Of a stretch of DNA of 64,000 bases, positions 58,350 through 64,000 are shown piece after piece. A model generated the notes under the pieces. That model was not told where the DNA came from and made no database searches. It worked only from the letters and a program-made list of their open reading frames with translations. The translations under genes and the position numbers were made by a program. This DNA comes from Cycas panzhihuaensis (lineage: Eukaryota > Cycadophyta): the NCBI GenBank assembly GCA_023213395.1, contig CM041465.1, forward strand, positions 158,293,741 to 158,357,740, written 5' to 3'. Numbering within the stretch: the stretch's first letter is position 1; each line of letters opens with the position of its first letter.

Positions 58350-58787
58350 GACAAATGATATATGAGCATAGTGAAAGGACATATAAACACAACTCTGTAA
58401 TAGATTGTTAGGGCATGGAGGGACCTAGAAATAGAGGATGCGAATATATATCCCATGTAGGGTGCTTGTACATCTTATGTATGAAATTATAGGGTAAAAG
58501 ATTATTGTTTTGGGCTAGTTAGGAGCTATGATCAATGTGCATATATGCCACATGCCAAGTGGAGATCCTATCAAACATTCAACATAACAATAGATGAAAT
58601 TCTCCTCATCTTTATTGATCAATTATTTGTCTATATATATATACAATTATGGAGAAGGTACAAATGGAAACAGCGCAATAGGATTGTACCATTTATCATT
58701 TGAAAGAGAAAAGGGGAAGGATAGAAGACTCTTACAAAAATACTTTAGGCATACATCATAACCCTAAATAAAGCATTACGTTATGCA
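58350..58787 (-). repeat. 3' LTR of element H (outer end uncertain)
   Basis: Ends TTATGCA at 58787 beside the polypurine tract. A TATATATATA run near 58633-58643 may hold its promoter. The outer end cannot be set without a partner. Confidence 0.5.
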
Positions 58788-58797
58788 CCCCCACTTA
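58788..58797 (-). promoter_or_regulatory. Polypurine tract of element H
   Basis: Minus strand TAAGTGGGGG immediately before TGCATAACG of the LTR. Confidence 0.75.
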
Positions 58798-58859
58798 ATG
58801 TTTTATCTATCTTAATCCTAACCGATTTCTAAAGAAAATAAATTTTTCCCTACCAAGAG

Positions 58860-60240
58860 TTTTAGTAAGAACATCAGTAGTTTATTCTCCTAAAGTACAA
58901 TGATGAAGCTTGTTTTCTCTATTCTACACTTTTTCTTTGATGAAGTGATGATGCACCTCTATGTGCTTTGTTCTTGCATTTAGTACTAGGTTTTTTGTCA
59001 TTTTGATTATGCTTTGATTGTAATAGAATATCTGAGTAGGCATCACTTGTTTCTGTCCAAGATCATTCAAGAGTTGTTAGATTCATACTCCTTCACATGC
59101 TACATTGACTGTTGACTTATACTTAGCTTCTGTTGAAGACAATGCAATTGTGTGTTACTTTTTACTGCTCCAAGAGATCAATAATTCCCCCAGGAAGAAA
59201 CAATACCCTGACATTGACTTCTTATATGTTTTATCTATAGCCCAATCAGAATCACAAAAACTAATTAACTACATATTGTTCTCCATTTTATATTCCAACC
59301 TAAGACTCATGGTTCTTTTCAAGTATCATAGAATTCTTTTTGTAGCATTCCAATAAAGGACTTTGGGATTTTCCATAAATCTAGAACTATACCAACTACA
59401 TATAAAATGTTAGGTCACATGGCTATGAGATAAATTAGGCTTCCAATCGATTGTCTATACAAGGTTGCATCAATAGGGTGTGCTCCTTATTCTATGCTTA
59501 GTATAACTCTTATTTCCATTGGTGTGATAGTGCTATTACAGCTATCCATTTTGAACTTATTTTATAAATCTTTGACATATCTAAACTATGAAAGAATAAT
59601 AAAGTAATTATTTTGTTCTATTTCTATTCCAAGGTAGTAATATAATATTCCTAGATTTGTCATTTCAAAAACCTTCTAGAATTACCTTTTAATAAATGTT
59701 ATTGAATCTTTGTCATCTACATATACCACTATGATAGACGTTAAGCCCTGATTGGATTTCATGTATAGACTATGATTTGATTCACATTCTGGAAGCCATT
59801 TTGAGTGAGATATGAATCCAACTTGGCATACCAAGCTCTTGGTGCTTGTTTGAGTCCATACAATGTATTTCTTAATTTATAGACCATATTTTCTTATCCT
59901 AGTTTTATGTATCCTTTAGGATGATACATATATATTCTTCATATAGGTCTCTATTCAGGAATGCACTTTTAACATCTATTTGATAGATCTTCCATCCTTT
60001 TTTAGTAGCAATTACAATCACTATTCTTACTATATTTAGTTTTGATACTGGAGAGAATGTTTCTTCATAATCAATTCTAGTTATCTGTGTGTAGCCCTTT
60101 GCTACCAGTCTCACCTTGTATTTCTCAACTTCCCCATTCAACTTTTTCTTTATTTTATACACCCATTTACAATTTACAATAGGTTTATCTTCAGGAGCTA
60201 ATACTAAATCTAACGTTTTATTTTTATATATGGCTTCAAT
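58860..60240 (-). pseudogene. Copia RNase H and reverse transcriptase, element H
   Basis: The open part 59905-60162 (minus) reads YKVRLVAKGYTQITRIDYEE, TFSPVSKLNIVRIV and WKIYQIDVKSAFLNRDLYEE, the copia reverse transcriptase start with its first Asp. The active-site box YVDD is intact at 59712-59723. RNase H remnants follow to about 58870, including a region matching WLxxLLxDLG. Stops are present. In the same frame as 60421-60777. Confidence 0.87.
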
Positions 60241-60990
60241 CTCTATACCCAGTACTGCTTTCTAGTCTTGAGAATTACTTGCTTCTTCATAAGAGCTTGG
60301 TTTGATGGAGTAAACCAAGGCTTGTAGTTTTTAAGATATGGTTCAATGTTCAAATATTTCTCCTCTTGTTTCCTCAAGAGTCTTAAGATACCACTTTGGC
60401 ACTCTTTTTTAGGAATATTCTTATGAGGACTTAGTTTCTTCATCTTCTGAATGAGTATTTAAACCACTACCTTGTTGCGTATCAGGCATATGAGTGTTGG
60501 GGTCACTTTGGTTGTCTAAAGATATTTCCCCTAAAGTGTCATTTTCTATCTCAATGCTTTCAAAAGTAATATCTAATTTATCTTCTAATTGAATAATTTG
60601 TGAGTTTTGATTATCTATATTTATTTCTTGAGGCACTATTTTAATAAGTTTTCTTTTTTCATCAAAGATTATATCCCTACTTACATAAAGTTTATCTATC
60701 TTTAGGTTGAGACATCTGTATGCTTTCGAACGTCCATTGTACCCAACCATTATGCATTCTATGCTTTTATTATCCAACTTATTTCTTTTCTATTAAGGAT
60801 GTGAACATATGCTTTGTAACTAAAAATCTTCAAATGACTTACATCGAGCTTATGTCTCATCCATGCCTCTTTAGGTGTTACATTATCCAATGACTGAGTT
60901 GGATCTACTGATCAAATATACAGTTGTATGTATAGCTTCTGCCTAATATTTCTTAGCTATCTCACTATTGTTTAACATGCATTGAGTCAT
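60241..60990 (-). pseudogene. Copia integrase end and linker, element H
   Basis: The open part 60421-60777 (118 codons) starts with NKSIECIMVGYNGRSKAYRC, NLKIDKLYVSRDIIFDEK, the integrase C-terminal segment, then an Asp/Asn/Glu-rich linker. Upstream, MTQCMLNNSEIAKKY and AEAIHTTVYLISR correspond to the part after the catalytic Glu. The core with the catalytic residues is lost at the 60990 junction. Confidence 0.85.
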
Positions 60991-62193
60991 TGATCCGTTT
61001 CGGATCTTTAAAATATTCTAAATACTTTATTTTCATGTAAATGGTCTTTATGTAGTAGAAATTTGCCTTAAAAAAGGCTTAATGGTCTTCATTTAGTAGA
61101 AACATGCCTTTAAAAGGCTTAAAAAATGTAAAAATATATTTTTACAAGTGCAAAAAGGTGCTACTAAGGTGCTATAACTGCTACCAAGGTACTATTAAGG
61201 TGTTACAACTGCTACCAAGGTTCTACTAACTGCTACCAAGGTACTACGCAAGTGCTACGGAGCTACTACAGGCTGCTACAAAGCTACTATAGGCTGCTAC
61301 GAAACTACTACAGAATCAGAGATCGCTACGTGAGTGAGATCGGCGGATCGCAGAGATCGCTACGCAATCATGAGATCGCTACGCAAAAGTCAAAAAACTG
61401 AAAAATAAGAAAAACGAAAATGGTTTTGGCGACACAAACGGAAACCGTTTGGCATAAAATTTGATGAGAGGGTACGCATACGTGTCCTCTATGTATTTAA
61501 AGAGGAAAAACTCCAAAATAAAAGAATTTTTCTAAGATTTAACAAGCCGTTTTGAAACCTGTTAGAAAACGAAAAAACAGAAAAATAGCTCCAAATGAAA
61601 ACGCTTTTAAGCGAATTTCTGGAGAGGAATTCGAGGGATCTCGACAGAGATTTTTGACAGGAACAAGAGGATGCCACAGCCCTAGACGTAGCACGGAGCA
61701 AGATTCGAGGAAAGCCTCGAGAAAATCATTTTCCGAAAAGAGAACAGCTCCAAAGTGTGAAAAACTGCATTGGGAGAGAAGAAGACAGAAATGCAGCAGA
61801 AAAACCTGTTACAGGGATTGTAAAGGAGCCAGGAAGATCGCAGTTGCAGCCAAGTGGAGAATTTAGAAGTTGCAACAGTCTCAGAAAGAGACGCTAGCCA
61901 GTCTTCTTCACCAAAAAAGGGGGTTTTCGGTAACAAAAGACCAAAAACATTTTTACAAACTTCGAGATGGAGGTTCCAGAGGATGAGTAGCAGCTCAAAG
62001 AGCACCCAGCACTCAATTTCTCTCTCCCAAAATGCTATAGCAGTCCCATGCATGCTCAATAGAGCATAAACAAGAGGAGTTTTATAAGAAAAATTCCAAA
62101 TATTTGCAATTCTATGTAATAATAATGTAAATTATTCTGGATATCATTTCAATTGGTTAACGTTTTTCACTTTCCCATTCAAGATTCAGATCA
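60991..62193 (+). repeat. 5' LTR of element I
   Basis: TG...CA ends. Just inside the left end GATCCG-TTT-CGGATC forms a hairpin (60992-61006). Repeats at 61150-61385 and a TATTTAAAG element at 61494-61502 (possible TATA box) follow. The downstream part (61550-62060) is more G+C-rich and open in several frames but has no recognisable protein. Confidence 0.8.
61150..61385 (+). repeat. GCTAC-based repeats in LTR of element I
   Basis: First part: many short units of the GCTACCAAGGTACTA and GGCTGCTACAAAGCTACTA kind. Second part: GAGATCGCTACG occurs exactly at 61319-61330, 61353-61364 and 61372-61383. They lie about 110-340 bases upstream of the TATA-like element, a typical enhancer position in U3. 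Confidence 0.75.
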
Positions 62194-62199
62194 ATATTT

Positions 62200-62211
62200 T
62201 GGTATCAGAGT
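62200..62211 (+). promoter_or_regulatory. Primer binding site of element I
   Basis: TGGTATCAGAGT, six bases after the LTR's terminal CA, complementary to initiator Met tRNA. Confidence 0.85.
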
Positions 62212-62399
62212 TAGTTTCTTGAAAACCCTTGGGATTTTAGGGATTTTAAAGAAAAAGAAAGAAAAGAAAAGGAAAAAAAAAAAAAAAAACCTTCTTGCTT
62301 TCATTGTTGGAAGTTTTTATGAAAACTAGATATCAATATCTGTTAACGGGTGAACCATTAACCGAACCTCTTGAGAGAGAAAGAAGACAGTGAAGGAAG

Positions 62400-64000
62400 A
62401 TGGCTGATTCAGAATAGAAAATGAAAGAAAGGTTCATGAAAATGGAGCAAAACCTTGACAGGCTAACCCAACTTGTGGCGCAACTAATTGTAACTTCTTC
62501 TTCAATAGCCAAAGGCGTAAAGAAGGAAGAAGAAGAACCGATGAAAGAAGACATGAATGAAGAGCTCGTAGAAGACCAACAAGAAGATGAAGAAGATGAT
62601 AATCCAACGGTATTCACACATCCATTCAAGGTAAAGGCAAAACTTGAATTGTCCATCTATGATGGAACGTTGGATGCTGAAAAATTAGATAGTTAGTTGG
62701 ACCAACTAGAAACTTATTTCTCCATTTATGGGTATAAAAACCAGTAGAAAATAACTTTCGCTAGGTTAAAATTATCTAAACATGCATTAGTTTAGTGGAA
62801 TGCATACATTGAATCCCATAATGTAAATGAAATCACTTAGCAATAGTTTAAAATCCTCATAAAGAAGCAATTCTATCCTATTGGATATGAAGAGCAACAG
62901 AGGATTAAATGGCAATATTAACGATAGGAAAGAGGCTAAAATGTCCAAGATTATACAACAGAATTTCAAAAGCAAGCTATTGTGTTGGGCATCTCTTTAC
63001 TGGGTAAAGATATGATGTTGAAATATATTGGAGGACTGCACCAGCATATTCAGCAAGAACTTCAACTATTTGAAGTCAAATCGCTCGACGAATCCAGCAA
63101 GAAGGCGATTGCCATAGAAAAGAGGAATAAGAAGGTTTTTGCCAAAAGGAAAAGGTTTGCACCTCCAGAAGGTAGCAACAAACCTACCCGAGGAATGAAG
63201 TTTCCAGGTAAAGTTGGACAAAAATCCATTAGGGGTTTTGCCAAGATGAAACAAGCCAATACCACCCAAATTAAAATCACTTGTACTCATTGCAAGCAAG
63301 TGGGCCACAACGTAGAAGATTATTGGTTTCTACACCTAGAGAAAAGACCCAAGAATAAGGGGAAAGGTAAAGTTAAAATTGAAGGTAAAACTTTACTTAA
63401 CTCTGTAGGTGATGCAAATGTTTGTGGCATTGAAGAAGCCAATGAGAAGTTGATGCTCATGGCTAATGCGGAGCCTGGAAATAACCATCAACAAGTTGAT
63501 CTAGAGATTAGAGAGGAGCTCTTCATGGTAAGAATCCAAGTGAAGTAAAGCATAGTTGATGCCATCTTTGATGGAGGAAGCCAAAAGAATCTAATCTCAG
63601 AAGCATTGGTAAAGAAACTGGGATTAAAAATGCATGCACATCCAAAACCATATCCTCTTGAATGGTTGTAAAAAGATTCAGAGTTGCAAGTTACTCACCA
63701 ATGTAAGTTTAAATTTGTAATTTCTGAAAAGTTCATTGATGAAGTTGAATGTGAAGTAGTCCCTTTGAATGTTTGTCAAGTTGTATTTGGTAGCCCATAT
63801 CTCTATGATAGAGATGGAGTTCACCACAGGAGGCTGAGAAAGATTTAACTCATCAAGGACGGGGGATCATATCTAATCAATGCATCAAAACCACAGAAGA
63901 AGATTTCTCTTATATCTTCCCAACAAGCGAAAAGATTAATTAATACTTGTAGGAAGTTTGTGCTGCTAATGATAAAGCCAAAGGTGGAAGAAAACAAGCA
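62400..64000 (+). pseudogene. Ty3/gypsy gag-protease of element I
   Basis: One reading frame from ATG 62400 to the window end. Order: N-terminal coiled-coil-like MKMEQNLDRLTQLVAQLIVT, acidic stretch, KLELSIYDGTLD, LDQLETYFSIYG and TTEFQKQAIVLG (gag core), basic linker, zinc knuckle CTHCKQVGHNVEDY at 63282-63323 where the last Cys is Tyr, and protease DAIFDGGSQKNLISEALVKK (active-site box 63570-63581, Ser changed to Gly). Twelve in-frame stops (62415, 62694, 62745, 62793, 62838, 62844, 62919, 62925, 62937, 63546, 63669, 63846) but no frameshift. Most fall where the family has Trp or Gln, as expected from C-to-T and G-to-A decay. Reverse transcriptase lies beyond the window. Confidence 0.9.

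Larger units (their letters stand above)
58350..60990 (-). mobile_element. Truncated Ty1/copia element H
   Basis: Minus-strand copia with a 3' LTR ending at 58787, polypurine tract, RNase H, reverse transcriptase, linker and the second half of integrase. It stops exactly at 60990, where the LTR of element I begins, so I inserted into H. The rest of H would lie beyond the window. Confidence 0.85.
60991..64000 (+). mobile_element. Ty3/gypsy element I, 5' portion
   Basis: It begins with a 1203-bp LTR (60991-62193) that starts TGATC and ends GATCA, a perfect 5-bp inverted terminus, followed by a primer site and a gag-protease frame running off the window. Inserted into integrase of H. The target duplication, reverse transcriptase and second LTR lie outside. 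Confidence 0.88.

Noticed and set aside
61552-61866. 104-codon plus-strand frame inside the LTR of element I, Arg/Lys-rich
   Set aside because: It lies in LTR sequence with a TATA-like element upstream, overlaps long minus-strand frames, and shows no domain; more G+C-rich composition alone lowers stop frequency.

Overview
The window looks like a gene-poor stretch of a large land-plant nuclear genome. I found no host gene, tRNA or rRNA in 64 kb. What can be recognised is a pile-up of LTR retrotransposons of both Ty1/copia and Ty3/gypsy type, with the 5-bp target duplications and initiator-Met-tRNA-type primer sites (TGGTATCAGAG-like) usual in plants. The A+T-rich background, the age of the copies (copia LTR pairs differ at roughly a tenth of positions by eye) and the nesting suggest a seed plant with slow turnover of repeats, perhaps a gymnosperm. 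The species cannot be fixed from the sequence.

Layout. 1-4487: A+T-rich, nothing recognised. 4493-22120: copia element A (minus strand, target duplication TTAAA). It is split inside gag by element N at 9134-19140 (target duplication GGGAC). N is a strikingly G+C- and CpG-rich element with 2.5-kb LTRs. It encodes Gag and an aspartic protease of Ty3/gypsy type but no reverse transcriptase or integrase, and carries a tandem array of hairpin-forming 84-bp units. 22400-22860: degenerate minisatellite. 23428-27444: copia B (minus, target duplication GGAGA), with most of gag, the protease and the start of integrase deleted. 27450-31559: unrecognised. 31560-33000: truncated copia C.

33099 to about 48000: copia E (plus strand), interrupted twice: by complete copia D (34879-42026, minus, target duplication GCCTC/GCCTT) inside gag, and by an unidentified 2.5-kb block (about 42500-45050) between protease and integrase. 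48979-56419: copia F (minus, target duplication TTATT), the best-preserved pol, inserted next to the primer site of a further LTR remnant, G (56466 onward). About 56900-58350: remnant J (plus), with an LTR promoter, a leader related to that of E, and a gag-like segment. About 58350-60990: copia H (minus), cut in integrase by Ty3/gypsy element I (plus), whose 1.2-kb LTR (60991-62193), primer site, gag and protease run to the end of the window.

How the parts relate. None of the pol genes is intact: all have stops or frameshifts, and many key residues are lost by G-to-A or C-to-T changes, the expected decay of methylated cytosine. Element N differs: its CpG content is high and its LTRs differ mainly by small indels in G/C runs. 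It could only have moved with enzymes from an autonomous partner. The most noteworthy items are N with its hairpin array, the leader sequence shared by E and J, the unexplained block inside E, and the single-frame, stop-riddled gag-protease of I.
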